This document shows positions 33,995-46,700 of a stretch of DNA of 64,000 bases, in pieces. The position numbers were made by a program, and so were the translations under genes. The notes beneath the pieces were generated by a model. That model did no database searches. It worked only from the letters and a program-made list of their open reading frames with translations, and was not told the origin of the DNA. This DNA is from Alnus glutinosa (lineage: Eukaryota > Streptophyta > Magnoliopsida > Fagales > Betulaceae). The stretch spans positions 20,623,628 through 20,687,627 of the forward strand of contig NC_084897.1 in NCBI RefSeq assembly GCF_958979055.1, in the 5' to 3' direction. The first letter of the stretch is position 1, and the number at the start of each line of letters is the position of its first letter.

Positions 33995-34878
33995 ATAAGA
34001 GCATTTTCAACAATAATAGCCAAAGTAGCTATTGAAAAAGTACAACTCTCTACTTTAATTACTGTTTTTTTCTATACTTTTTACAAAAGATTTTCCTATT
34101 CTACTTTTTACTTATATTTAAATATTATTATTATTATTTTTTTAAATTAATTTTTTTCCAACATTCAATGAAAGATAAAAACATTGAATTTCCACACATT
34201 CTTTGAGCTACATTGTACGAATGTTGCACCAGTTCAATATTCTAGCAAAATTACACAATTTATGAAAGCAAAGTAACAAAAAACAAAGCAATTGATCATT
34301 TTAAAAAAAAAAAAAAAGCAACAAAAAATTAACAACAATGCAAAAAAGAAAACAAGGTAGTTAGAAACATATAATAAGACTAATAATTCTTAAGATTGAC
34401 AATGAAATTGCCACATGTGCTTGATAATTAAGGTAGGATTGCAACTGAGAATCATGAGTTTGACCGTCTCTAATATTCACATGCCTTTCAATGAATTACA
34501 AAAATTCAGGGATATGTTCATAAGAAATTTTTACATCGATAGTTTCTTTAATTTGTTCATATTAAATATCACTAGCATTGTCAGTATTTCGTTCATCTTC
34601 TATAATCATGTTATACAATATTATTATGAACGGTTTTATAATGAAAAGTGGGTGGGAGAGAGAGTGGGATACATGAATACCATAATATTTTAGTTTTAGT
34701 TTTTCTCAATATTTTATTAGTTATAGAATGAATAGCGAATAGGCTATAGAACCTATTGACTATTCATTCTATAAGGAAAATAACCACTTTGCCTCATCTG
34801 CTAGATTGGAAAAAACTTGATAATAGTTAAATTTAACTATTTAAAGACATTTGACTAGCCTGCTGAAGATGCTCTGAA
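33995..34878. mobile_element. MITE-like element with AGAGCATTTTCAACA termini
   Basis: The left end is AGAGCATTTTCAACA, and the right end TGCTGAAGATGCTCT is its close inverse. Inner words pair too (TAGCCAAAGTAGCTATT with later TAGAACC..ATTGACTATTC only weakly). A second left-type end lies at about 33660, so two related insertions may be stacked here. No coding sequence. Confidence 0.5.
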
Positions 34879-34879
34879 A

Positions 34880-35428
34880 TACGCACCAACTTTAAATCAT
34901 GATTATCAAATTGATACTATTTATTTCATTGAAATAAAAAGAATCCATGTCTCGTAAAATGTGGGTGCATGTGGGCCATTATGACCAAGTTAACAGAGAT
35001 AGATGGCATGGTTGGAATGAATTGAAAATTTTCTGAAAATTTAAGGTTTTAAATTAAACAATTGAAAAATCATAATTTAATTTGTTACCAACCCTATACT
35101 CTAGGAAGAATTATATTCCTTTTTATTTTTATTTCGAAACTGCGCGCGTATTGTTTCACATAAACTACGTCGTCCTCTATTGTTTCTAGTCCATGCATGT
35201 AAACATCTATTTTTATATAAATATAGAGGAGATACGCAGATGATCGATCATTTGTCTTAGACTACTGAGAGACTCAAGAGTTATTGATATAGGAAAACGT
35301 TAGAGACATTATCTTCCTCACTTTCCCACCCACCCCCCCCCTTTAGTGAAATACCAGTTGTATCAGCTAAAAGACCAGACTATCGAGAGAGATAGGTGGC
35401 TCGTGTAGACTTAGCAGAGGTCGAAGAA

Positions 35429-35509
<81 letters not shown>

Positions 35510-36140
35510 GCATGGGACAACAATTTCAAGACTCATTGAACTTCTTTGGTCCCAGCCCGTCAAAGTGTCGGAGGCACACTAAAAGGCCTTGCATGCATTA
35601 ATGATTTTAATCATAATCATTTAATTTGAAATGATATGAATCACATTATTATTGTAATATTATATACAAATAATTTTGAAATTATCATTAATGTGAATTC
35701 ATGTTTAGGTATGTAATCTATATATCTAATTAAGTATGATTAATAATTGCTAAATATTAGAATTTTAAATCATATTTAACTATTATATCTAAATATTTAA
35801 TCATTATATTAGTATAAAATTTAATACTTGCGTGAGAGAGAGACCAAAGATTTCCTCTCCCTTTGTGATTGAGCAGGGCAATAATTTGGGAACCAGGACG
35901 GATGGTGGTGGGGTAGGCCCCAATGAGACATGCAACCGAAAGAAGAGGAAGAGAGACAAATGAGGTGCCACACCACTAATTAATTGGTCCTGCAGTGACT
36001 GACTTATGACTAGTGAGCAGGCTGGCCGGCCGCTCTCCGTTTAGCTAGCCTTTTGTTTAGGGTGGTCCAAAACTTCTTAGCTAGGCTCCACTCTAGATTG
36101 GAATTCACCACAAGTTTATGTTTGAATTGTTAATAATTTT
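34880..36140. other. Gene-free spacer with microsatellite
   Basis: AT-rich throughout; no exon is recognised. It contains the compound (AT)n(AG)n array at 35431-35508 and a C run near 35333. Confidence 0.5.
35431..35508. repeat. Compound (AT)15-(AG)24 microsatellite
   Basis: An AT run at 35431-35460 passes directly into an AG run at 35461-35508 with no interruption. Confidence 0.95.
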
Positions 36141-36142
36141 TT

Positions 36143-36796
36143 CTCCATTTGTTTCGACGAATAATAATTTTCGTCGTAATTTTTTTTTTTTATGAAATCA
36201 TTTTTCAGGTAAAATGAATTTTTCGAAAATATTTTCGGCATTTGGTTCGTACAAAAAAAGCAACAACGACAAAAAACGAAATTCTGCAATTGCTGCTGAG
36301 ATTCGGCAAACCAAATTCTAGCAAAAAAGATTAGAATCTAGTCATTTTCTGGCCAGATCCCGGCCAAAACAATAGGAATCCCGACCAAATCAGCCGCCAA
36401 TTTGGCCGAATTCCTGCCATTCTCTTGCCATATTCCTACCGGAATTCGGTGATGATGGCTGGATGTTGCCAGATTCTGGTGGTTAACGTTATTGCCAGAA
36501 TCCGGTGAGTGCTGCTGAATTCTGGTAATCAGATACCAAAATTCGAGACCTTCGACAGTAGATTCGGGTTACCAACAAACTCCAATGTTCGGCAGTGATG
36601 AATTCCCACAAATGTGCAAGCAATAATGAAAAGTTTAAATTCGAAAAACGATTGACGGTTCGTTTTCCAAAAATTAAAGAAGTATTTATAGTCAAACTGA
36701 AAATGATTTTCATTAACCATTATTTTCGCCTCCACCAAACATCGTAAAATGCTGAAAACATTTTTCGAAAAGATTTTACGCCAAAACAAACGGAGC
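36143..36796. mobile_element. MITE with CTCC.TTTGTTT.G termini
   Basis: The left end is CTCCATTTGTTTCGACG; the right end CGCCAAAACAAACGGAG is its inverse with few changes. The pairing continues through TTTTCGAAAA words. A related copy is in the last intron of the SANT-like gene (about 57190-57632). The interior has repeated CCAGATTC/GAATTC.GG words. No coding sequence. Confidence 0.75.
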
Positions 36797-37489
36797 ATTA
36801 GATAGATAATATGATATATTTCATATGAAATTTATCTGTTCAAATAAATTTTAGATTGCTGGATAAGTTTTAAATAAATTTTGGACTCCTAGATTGCCTA
36901 TTTGGACAAGTAAACCTTACAAGATAGAAATTTATTACAAACCAACTTCTAATGATGACATGTATCCATTACATATGAAAAACATATTTTTTTTAAAAAA
37001 AAATTACATGTGCATTTCACATGCTTTTTTAATAATTTAATAAATACATGTCGCTTTTAAAAGTTAATTTGAATGAATTTCTTACAAACATATTTGTAAC
37101 TAGATTTGCTCCCAACTTATTTTATAGAGTATTATATTATTTACTCAAATCAGTAGCAATAATTAATGTAAATGCTTAACTCGTTTTGAATATTATTGCC
37201 TTACATTATTGTCTTTTACACTCGTGAGCTTTTAATCATGATAGAGCATTATTGGATGCCCTAATAGTGTAGCCGTATCCAAAACCTTCTTTTTTCTCTT
37301 TGGGTCAGACCCTAAAGCCCACCTAGTTAACCCGCTGGATTGAGCCTACGGCTACGTACGTACGAGTATGCAATTATGCATAGCCTAGCTGTTTCTACTT
37401 TTCTCCTCCACGTACGCTCTTTAAAAGCTTTCTCCAAATTAAAGTTTCTCATTAATTTGGATGATAGAATTACTAACTATTCAAATAAT

Positions 37490-37951
37490 AAAGGAAAAAC
37501 TTTATTTAACTTTGGAATTTTTATCATTTTTTGAAAAGAAGGTATATAAATTTTAAAATACCTTAATTTAAAGTATTCATTTTTCATAAAGTTTCAATCT
37601 TAATTCTTCATTGAAATTTTTCGTTAAATCATGTCAAAGTTCACCAAATACCCTTTTTTTTAAGGAAAAAAAAAGAATAAAATTCTAGAATTTATGTGTT
37701 GGTCAGAATTTAACGAAATTTACAATAATATCCGTACCTGAATATTTAAAAAGTTTTATAATTTTTTTTTAAAAAAATAAATACAAGAATATTTTAAGAA
37801 TTTTGATAGGATTTAATGAGAAATTTTAATGAATGACTGAAATTGAAACTTTCTAAAAAATGAATATATTAAATTGAAACGTTTTAAAGCTTAAGTCTGT
37901 TTTTTCAAAAGTGGTAAAACTTCAAGAGTTACAAATAAAATTTTCTCAATA

Positions 37952-37955
<4 letters not shown>
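37490..37955. mobile_element. Foldback element, family shared with 50706-51142
   Basis: The arms contain GTTAAATCATGTCAAA on the left and TTTTGATAGGATTTAATGA on the right, which are inverse-related. The same order (TTTTTCGTTAAATCATG..., CTGAATATTT.AAA, GATAGGAT.TAA) recurs at 50706-51142. Confidence 0.65.
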
Positions 37956-37961
<6 letters not shown>

Positions 37962-38004
<43 letters not shown>

Positions 38005-38084
38005 TTAATAGAAAGCTTATATTTTCAAGCAAATTTTGAGTTGTACACCTATTTAATTGAAAGAAAATGTTCTATTAAAACTCA

Positions 38085-38121
<37 letters not shown>
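37962..38121. repeat. Two (AT)n microsatellites
   Basis: Runs of alternating TA lie at about 37963-38002 and 38086-38120, separated by unique sequence. Confidence 0.9.
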
Positions 38122-38122
<1 letters not shown>

Positions 38123-38665
38123 TCTGTTAGCAAATTAGTGAAAATTCGAATTCAGGCTACTGAAAAGATTGCAATAAGTCCGATCTCTGCAAGCACCACA
38201 TGCATGCTTTTGCGTGCCAAGAGAAAAAGAATGGTCCCCCAGGAAGGAATAGGAGTTAGCCCTTAATTACCCTAATCCAATAATCCCACCTCAAGTCCCC
38301 AAAATGTTAATTAGTAACCTAACTCCCAACTACCACGCCGTCTTTAATTACGGATATTCATGTACACCATCATTTCTCTTTCCTTCCACAACTTTTATTA
38401 CAAAATTATTTAGATAGACTAATCCATGATTAAGTTGCCCGATTAATTCGTAGTTTTACGTTAAATTATTAGTTATTTCAAAAATTTAAATTAATAAAAA
38501 ATGACATTTAATTTATATTTTAAAATTCTTCTTCGTGCATAGGCTAAGACTCACTTAATAAAGGATGTCAAAACATGAAATATTTAATTGAAATGAGAGG
38601 TAAATAATGGAGATAAAGTTTAAACTCAAATCTTTGCTATGATACCATGTTAAATCACTACTTGT

Positions 38666-38766
38666 CAGTAGCGGACCAACATAGGGGTCGGGGGCCCTGG
38701 CCCCTCCCTCCCAATTTTTTTCTTTCAATTTGGCTCTCCATATTTACAAGGCTGGGTCTGCCACTG
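38666..38766. mobile_element. 101-bp hAT-type MITE
   Basis: The ends are CAGTAGCGGACC and GGTCTGCCACTG, an inverse match typical of plant hAT elements (CAGTGGCGG type). The flanks CTACTTGT (38658-38665) and CTATTTGT (38767-38774) form an 8-bp target duplication with one change. It is far too short to code for anything. Confidence 0.8.
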
Positions 38767-39411
38767 CTATTTGTCCAAAAAGCTTAAGATGATAAAAAAA
38801 TGGTAAATTTACTCACTCAATTATTATTTTAACACTCTCCATGATCGACAAGTGAAGTTCAACAAGTGAAATATTTAACTGAAATAATGTGTAAATTCTA
38901 GAGTTAGAATTCGTACTTATAACCTTTAACTCTAAAACATACTATATGAAATTCACACCCGTCTCAAAAACTTAAGCCAATAGCAAAAGAATAAATTTAA
39001 TCATTTAATTATTGATAATAACAGTTTACCCATTAACTGTTGCCATTTATAAGAAGGCAAGAAGAAGCTTTCTTTCTCGTGTCGTGTAGTCCTTTAAATA
39101 TGTTAATCCCCTCTATAATATCCACCACAAAAGAAGTACCAATGCACATGCAGCCTCATAACTCCTGGAGCTAGAGCCGTATGGTGAACACTGTGAAGGA
39201 ACCTCATTGAAAAGCTCTCCCTTCTTCAGCTCGATCCTTCTCTTCTTCAGTCTGGAATTCGATCTTGTTGCTTTCTTTCCTCTCATGCACTTTGTTGCAG
39301 TTTGTGAAGAATTCTTGACTGACCGGCCTTCCATGCATATTCAGTGATCATTTTCTTTCAAGTTGTTATATATATCTATATATATATCTGTGATCTGTCT
39401 CGATCGGATTC

Positions 39412-41840
39412 ATGGCCATGAAGAAATATTCCGTTTGGACATTTGAAATGTTTCTTCGATTTGTGTTTGTGGGCTCGTTTGTTTTGTGTAAAGGGCAGGA
39501 AGAAGACATGAGTAGTAGTTCAGTAGCTCCAATGAAGAAACAAGAGCAAGAAGCTCTGTATTCTGCTATTCAAGGGTTTGTCGGAAACTCCTGGAATGGC
39601 TCCGATCTCTATCCAGACCCTTGCGGGTGGACGCCAATACAGGTGCTAATTAATTAATTAATTAATTAATAATTAACAACAATTTCCATTAATTATTTGT
39701 TTTTTCTTTTCTTCCTTCTATATAGTTGTTGATTAATTTGGTTTTCAGCAAATACTTTTATGGGATTGCATTAATTGGTACAACCACCTAGATTTTACTC
39801 CATTTAGCAAAATTACAGTTCCATTTTTAGGACTCGTTATATTTTATATGATTACCACCCTTTTTTTAATACATTATGATATCATTTTTTACATCAAGTG
39901 ATATTTGGTGCAACCATTTGATTGGTCACATAATCTTACCTATTTATGTATATAAACAAAGATCGGAGGGAGGCCAGGATGGCAGGAATTGATCACTATG
40001 ACCTATATATATATTTCCCTCTCTTGAAAATTTTATTTACTGGAGTATATAAATAGCTAAATCTATATATTTAGGCCAAAATAAAAAAGGCTTGGCCCTG
40101 CCAAAAAAAAAAAAAAAAGGCTTGATATTTGGCCTTATGATAACAAAAATCATTTTATACCCAAACTTTAAACAGTCCAAACGCATCAGGAGCAACAACC
40201 CAAAATCTGTCATTAAAAAATTTAGGTATGAGCAATAGCCATCAGAAGCAAGGTAAAAGAATTTTAAACGCAGCAAGGGCAGCAATGTAGAAACTGAAGT
40301 AGCATAGCTAACGTATAACATTAAGTTCCATTTGATAGGTGTTTGAGTTGAAAATTGAAATACTTTAAGAACCAATTATTAATGTGTTTTTTTTTTTTTT
40401 TTGTTAATACCAAATGGATACTAATTTAAATTTTTATAAATTAATTTAATATTTAATTTTTTTTATTCATGTTTCGACCCTATCTTAATATATTTCTCAT
40501 ATTACTTACATTCTATTTATGTAGATAAATAGGTGAGCTCATGCATGCACATGTACGCAAATATTCTATTTTTGTCGCCTGAACTATTCCATTTTTGAAA
40601 CTTTATGTCGGACCACCTTGTACAGGGAGTGTCTTGTGATGTTTACGATGGATTTTGGTATGTCACTGCACTGAACATCGGACCGGTTTACGACAACTCT
40701 CTCCGGTGTACGGGAAGAGCAGAATTCACACATCACTTATTCAGGCTTAAGCACCTAAGAACTCTCTCATTCTTCAACTGCTTCTTCTCACCTCACAGAA
40801 ACCCAGCAAGAATCCCCACCTCAAACTGGGAAAACTTCACAAACAGCTTAGAATCCTTAGAGTTTCGATCGAACCCAGGTCTAATTGGAACAATTCCAAA
40901 CACTTTTGGCCACCTTAAAAATCTCCAATCTTTAGTGATGCTAGAAAATGGATTGACAGGTGATCTGCCGCCAGAAATAGGCAATTTAGTAAAGCTCAGG
41001 CGACTAGTCCTAGCCGGAAACCGGTTCTTGGGTCGGATTCCGGACAGTTTTGGAGACTTGGTCGAGCTCTTAATACTTGATTTAAGCAGGAATAAGCTAT
41101 CTGGGGCATTGCCTGTGACTTTTGGAAACTTGACTTCACTTCTAAAGCTGGATTTGAGTAACAATATGTTGAAAGGAGAGCTGCCTACTGAGATGAGAAG
41201 CCTAAGGAATCTCACACTTTTGGATCTTGGGAGCAATCAATTTTCTGGCGGTTTGGCTCAGTCGATTGAAGAAATGATTTCCTTGAAAGAGATGGTGATT
41301 TCCAGCAACCCAATCGGAGGGGATCTCATTGGAATCCAGTGGGAAAAACTGCAGGAGTTGGAATATTTGAATCTTTCTGATATGGGTTTGACAGGGAACA
41401 TTCCGGAGTCCATGACAGAGATGAAAAGGCTGAGATTTTTAGGGCTTAACAGCAACAATCTCTCAGGAAGGCTGTCTCCAAGGCTGGAATCTTTGCCTTG
41501 TATTAGTTCTCTTTACGTTTATGGAAACAATTTGACAGGGAAACTGGAATTCTCAGAAGGGTTTTATAGGAAAATGGGAAAGCGTTTTGGAGCTTGGGGC
41601 AATCCGAATCTATGTCACCAAGCTGCATTAATGTCGAAAACAGGGAATTTTGTTTATGGAGTAAAACCATGTAAGCAAGAAACTCGTTTTTCTGATGGGG
41701 TTCCAAATGCGAAGATGATCAGTGAGGGAAATTGGAATCAGAATTCCCATTTGGTGGCGTCTTTGGGAGGTTCAAGCTGTGGGCTTGATGGATTCTGGTG
41801 GGCTTTCATTGTACACGGGATTTTTGTCATGCTTCTCTGA
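39412..41840 (+). CDS. PII-2: PII-2-like leucine-rich-repeat protein (Piriformospora indica-insensitive protein 2 type)
   Basis: Two exons, 39412-39642 and 40626-41840, join in frame at ..GWTPIQ|GVSCDVYDG to 481 residues. An N-terminal hydrophobic stretch (about residues 8-27, FEMFLRFVFVGSFVLC) is a signal peptide. The LRR cap follows, with a paired-Cys DPCGWTPIQGVSCD motif. About nine to ten plant-type LRRs (L..L..L.L..N.L.G.IP) run to about residue 400. The tail ends in a hydrophobic WWAFIVHGIFVMLL, suggesting a GPI-type or membrane anchor. There is no kinase domain. In Arabidopsis this family is needed for root growth promotion by the endophyte Piriformospora indica and acts at the plasma membrane; that role here is inferred. 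The intron (39643-40625) is AT-rich and holds a (TTAA)n run just after the donor. Confidence 0.92.
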
Positions 41841-42242
41841 TATAGGATTAATTGTCTACTGTCTTGAGTAAGAAAAAAGTGTTTTAAATGTCAATGGTAG
41901 TCCCCAAGTTGCAGCCAACTCCAATATAGTCTATGTATATACTTTATAAAGGATAGAGTTTTCCAGAAAAAAATTCTTTCAACTCAATCTTTAAAAATGC
42001 TGTGTGTCAATTTGCATGTGAGATATGGATGCCTTTATGGGGAATCAGTTAACTACTTTACTGAAGCAAAAATACTAAATTGAATTCGAAAAATCTCCCC
42101 CAATCCAGTTTATTGGACATACTATTAGACTGACCTATGTTTAAAATTAATGTAGCAGCCAGTAAATATAAAAGATCTCTACTTGATTGCATCAATTTCT
42201 TGAAATGTTTCACTCACCAAAAACTAGCGACAAAAAAGAAAG

Positions 42243-42273
<31 letters not shown>

Positions 42274-42388
42274 GGTGGTTTTAAATCTGAAGGCTTAAAG
42301 ATTGATTTAGATTTAAAAAGATTGAATTTTGATGGGTTTAAATTGCTCTAAAGAAGAATCTGATTGCTGGATTTCTCTATAGCAGCCG
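41841..42388. other. Spacer after the PII-2-like gene
   Basis: It contains the presumed 3' UTR and an A/G-rich (AAAAAG)n run at about 42236-42272. No other exon is seen. Confidence 0.5.
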
Positions 42389-42890
42389 CAGTGGCGGAGC
42401 CTGAAATTTATCTTAGTAGGGGCGAAATTAAAATAATAAAATATAATGAAAACGCTCGTTCGATAGTTGTTGTAGATATTGGAAGAGTCAAAACAAGACG
42501 AATCAATCTATCAATAAGATAGTATGTCTCTGATTTTCCTATCTCTATCAATCCTTGACATAATTTCGCAATGGAAGACAAGTTTTTTAATTTTGGATGA
42601 TTAAGCACATCAAGTTCAAAATGCTTAGTTCAATATTGGTCCAAATTTGAGGGTAACTTCCATTTTTTTAAGGGTGCTGTTGCCGTTGGGCTAAGCTGTC
42701 TTGAATTTTTTTTTTTTTCTTGAGCAAATATATTGGAATAAATGTTTTAATTTAATTTGTAAGAGCTTGTAGCCTTATACGGGCATTATTGTAGGGACAT
42801 AATAAAATTTAGGTTAAAAAATTACATGTTTTTTTTTTCAGACATTTAGGAGGGGCAGACGCCCCTGCCCGCCCCCCTTTATCGCCGGCC
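42389..42890 (-). mobile_element. Deleted hAT transposon carrying a dimerisation-domain remnant
   Basis: The left end CAGTGGCGGAGCC is the hallmark terminus of a plant hAT group. On the minus strand, 42608-42408 reads LCQGLIEIGKSETYYLIDRLIRLVLTLPISTTTIERAFS, the conserved C-terminal hAT dimerisation motif of TTF/ZMYM1-like transposases. The rest of the transposase is missing. The other side near 42850-42890 is GC-rich (GGGGCAGACGCCCCTGCCC), like the subterminal zone of these elements. It is inactive. Confidence 0.75.
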
Positions 42891-43364
42891 ACAGCCGCAT
42901 TTTTACCTTAACTTGGGGCACAAGTAAATGGGTTTGATTGACAAAAAGATGGTAAAAGTTATAACTTTTAATGGAAAGAATAAGTCGGTGAAAATTCTTT
43001 TTTGTTTTTCTGAAACAATAATAGCTCACTAATACTTAAAAAACATAAATATTAGACCTGCTGAATCAGTTTGGCCCCACATCAAAATTGAATGTATTTC
43101 AAGATGTTTTTTGGTACATGAGTTTGCTTTTCCCACATCAGAAATGAAAAGAATACACTAAAACCTACAAGCCAAAACCTAGTTCACTCAATCTTTTTGC
43201 ATCCTTCTGTATCCACGGCTAAATAGGTGGAATTCCTGCTGGATGCATTTGGAATGTTCAGTTCAATTGCTGCTCACGGAATTTGTAGCCTATTGGGCGG
43301 GGGTGGGGGGGGGCGCACTTCACTTGCTCAACACTTGAAGAGCCACAGTGCAGACCCCACTCTG

Positions 43365-43710
43365 CTAATGCCTCGCAAATTGTCGCTTATCATCTCCACC
43401 TCCCTGCCTTCCGTAAGGGGTGCTCTCACTGAAACCATGTCGCTTTCCGTCAACTTTCCGCATTTTCCTTCTGAACTTTGAGGCACCACTATCTATGTTC
43501 ACATTCACCTTTGGTGGGTTCGAAAAACAGAAAGAAGTAGCAACAGCCTATCCAAATCAAAAAAACCAAGCATTATATTGGATATTACATATTATACCAC
43601 AACCTAATGAAATCCATCAATTTGGCAAATAAATTCAGAGTCATTTATGTCAAGTTTGCTGAAATTCAGTTTCACAGGGTACACCTCCAGCTGAACTATG
43701 CATATAGGTA

Positions 43711-43743
<33 letters not shown>

Positions 43744-46700
43744 TTGATGAGACGTTATTGTAATCCTTGGATGAGGTGAGGTATTGATTAGTGTTGTTGA
43801 TGTAGGGTCATTATTTATTTATGTGAACAATCAGATATTCTCTCATTCATCTGTTTTGATGAATTTTTCTTTTTAATTAAAATTTTAGGTTCACAAAGAT
43901 GAAGGGATCGTATTTCCAACATTCAAGGCCCAGGAACCCTCCATTTGGATTCAAATGCATATGAACATACTATAAAAGGATGCGTCAAGAAATTAACAAA
44001 ATATGACATCTTTCACCGTGTACTCGTGATAGTCTGTGAAGGATCAAGTGACCATGTATTCTCCAGTGATCGCACTCAAATTGAACCTAAATTGAGAGGA
44101 TCCTTTTTCCCAGAATTAGAACTAGATATTAACTACCCAAATTCTCCAATTGAATCAGCTAGGTGCTAGTTATTAGGAACAAAATTGCCCAAAACTTGGA
44201 CTCTTACCATCACCCGCTAAAATTGTTGTCATCACTACATTATACATAATTGATTACTTTTGGAATCAAGCCATTCCACCACTTATATTAAGGGGGGGGG
44301 GGGGAACTCTATTTCGAAACTTCATGATTGCAAGGATATTTAAAAAGACGGAAAATGCCTTTCAACAAGGAAAAAGGTTTGTACCTGCAGATCAAGCCGG
44401 TGAACATTAAAGATTTCTTTCATAGAGTGAGAGTTATATGCTAATATGTAGGATCTGTATGCATCTTTAGCCGACTTGTTCAAGTAATAGTTATTGGCTA
44501 CCAGCTTTTCCTGCAATTATCAAAATAGTCCAATTTAAATCCTGCAGTTTAATATAGAAAAGATATTGATCATATAATGTAGAAGCAGAAAAGTACCAGG
44601 TGAGACTGCACATTAGCCAGCTTCTTTTGATCAAATTCATACTCTTTAACAGGGACTTTTGCTTCCTGAAAGTGGATACATATTAATTTGAATGCCGAAC
44701 AAGCAACTACCATGGCAACAATTTATTATGGAGGAAAAAAAAGAAAAAGAAAAAACCTATAAGCCACCAATTTCATCCCTTCTCGTCTTTATTCAATGAC
44801 ATTTCACCACAAAGAAATATAGTTACTTCAATAGAATGCTCTAGAATTATACAGGGACAGGAAATGGGTTTATTAATGTCCTATTAAAGTTGTCCAATTT
44901 AACATAGGGATCAATGGCCTCTAATTTGTTTTCCAGGATATTTGTCATTTTCTTATACAGTGAGTAAACTAGACCTTCAGATAGCGAAGAAATTGCAACT
45001 CTTCAGGAGTAAGGAAAAGCAGCGCATTTCCTTTTGCACCTTCCCCGCGAGCTGTTCGGCCAACCCTATGAATGTATTCCTGAAAGCAGCAACCCCAACC
45101 ATCAAACATTACACTCAACATAAATGAACAGAATGCAAAACAACAATTATCTTAAATATGTCAGATTGAAGGGGAGGTAATCACCTTGGGTTCATCCGGA
45201 GGATCATACTGCACAATCCAGTCCTACCAGAAGAAAAAAACAAAAGAGAAGATCCCATAAGTATTCATTAGGCTTAACTATTGAAGTTACATAGTTTTAA
45301 GAAAATAATACCATGTGTATCAACAGAGTGACAGTTCTGATGACTTTTGTGAACTTTTCATTTGGTGTATCAGCAACACCATTTGTTAAATGATGGCCCT
45401 TTCAACCAAACCAAGTCCAAGATTTTAAAGCTAGACAATGTTCTACTTCCAGAAAAGCTTACGCATATTTATAGCAGATCCCAACCCAAATTCTTCCCCC
45501 ATCACCCTGTAGGTTGGTAATTGTCCAGTGAAGTGCATTGAGAATGCACACTTTAGTTTACATAGGAACCAAAAAGAAAAAGGATTGCAATACGAAATGT
45601 AGAGTATACCTATTAAATTAATTATATAATAATTCTGGGTTCGAGTAGCATTGCGAAGGAAAAACCTTTCCATCCGGATAAAAAGGTGGCAACTAGCATT
45701 ACTCATCTGATTTTCTTGTCATGCTCTCACATTATGTATATCTATGTGTGCGTTTTTCAGTTATATATGGCCAATATAAATTTTTCATGTAATTATAATA
45801 AAAATAATAGTGGGAAAAGCAACAAATAATGGCAAATAATTGAAAAAAAAAAAAAACAGAAGCACCATAACTGCGATCAATAATTCCAACGTCACTTGGT
45901 ATACAAAAGAAATATACCACGTCAGGAATATCAAGTCCACGAGCAGCAACATCAGTACATAGCAAGATTCCCTTCTCTGCTTTGCAGAAGTTAAAAAACG
46001 TAGTTGTCCTTTTCAGCTGCTTTTGCTTTCCATGGATATCAAGGCAATCCACCTGAATATATCTCAGCAGCTCAGAATGGAATTTGACTGAGTTACATGA
46101 AGAGAAGAAGACCATCACTTTCTTTGACATATTCCTCTTCAAGAAGGAATACAGAAGAATAAATCTATTGGCACTGGGCACAACACAATAGCCTTGCTGC
46201 AGCCCTTCATTGGTGACCTATAACACCCAGGACCTTGTCAGATTTTAAAGGTGAGGTAGAAAAGCAAGCAACCTAATGTAATTTAGAGCATATATAAATA
46301 TAAATGGAATCTAGTGTATAGCAGAACATGGTGGACTTTGGATGGCACTAACTGCATCTCCATATTAAGAGGGTCTCACTCTTTAAAAAATATATTACCA
46401 GGGGCCATAATTCTAAAGCTTCTATAGTCTCATACTCAGATATCCAATAACATCAGTGTTAAAAGGTCTTTAAAAGATGTGGCAGCAGTAATGTCGTCAA
46501 TAGCAATTATTCTTTCCTTATATACACCTCTTTCCTATTTGATAGAAGAGCTCTGTCACAACAGCTATTTTTGTGTGTAATGAAGCTCAATACAATTATA
46601 TATATTAAACTTTACTACATTTCTACCTTATTTCTTCCATCATCCACATCAATAAAGATAGGATCTGTCTGAAATGATAAGCGTGCAAGATCCTCAACCT

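Noticed and set aside
39113..39334. 73-codon minus-strand frame before the PII-2-like gene, considered as a small peptide gene
   Set aside because: No signal peptide and no known peptide motif (CLE, RALF, DVL); it overlaps the presumed promoter and leader of the plus-strand gene.
43945..44169. 74-codon plus-strand frame
   Set aside because: Lies fully inside the last intron of the helicase gene on the other strand and resembles nothing.
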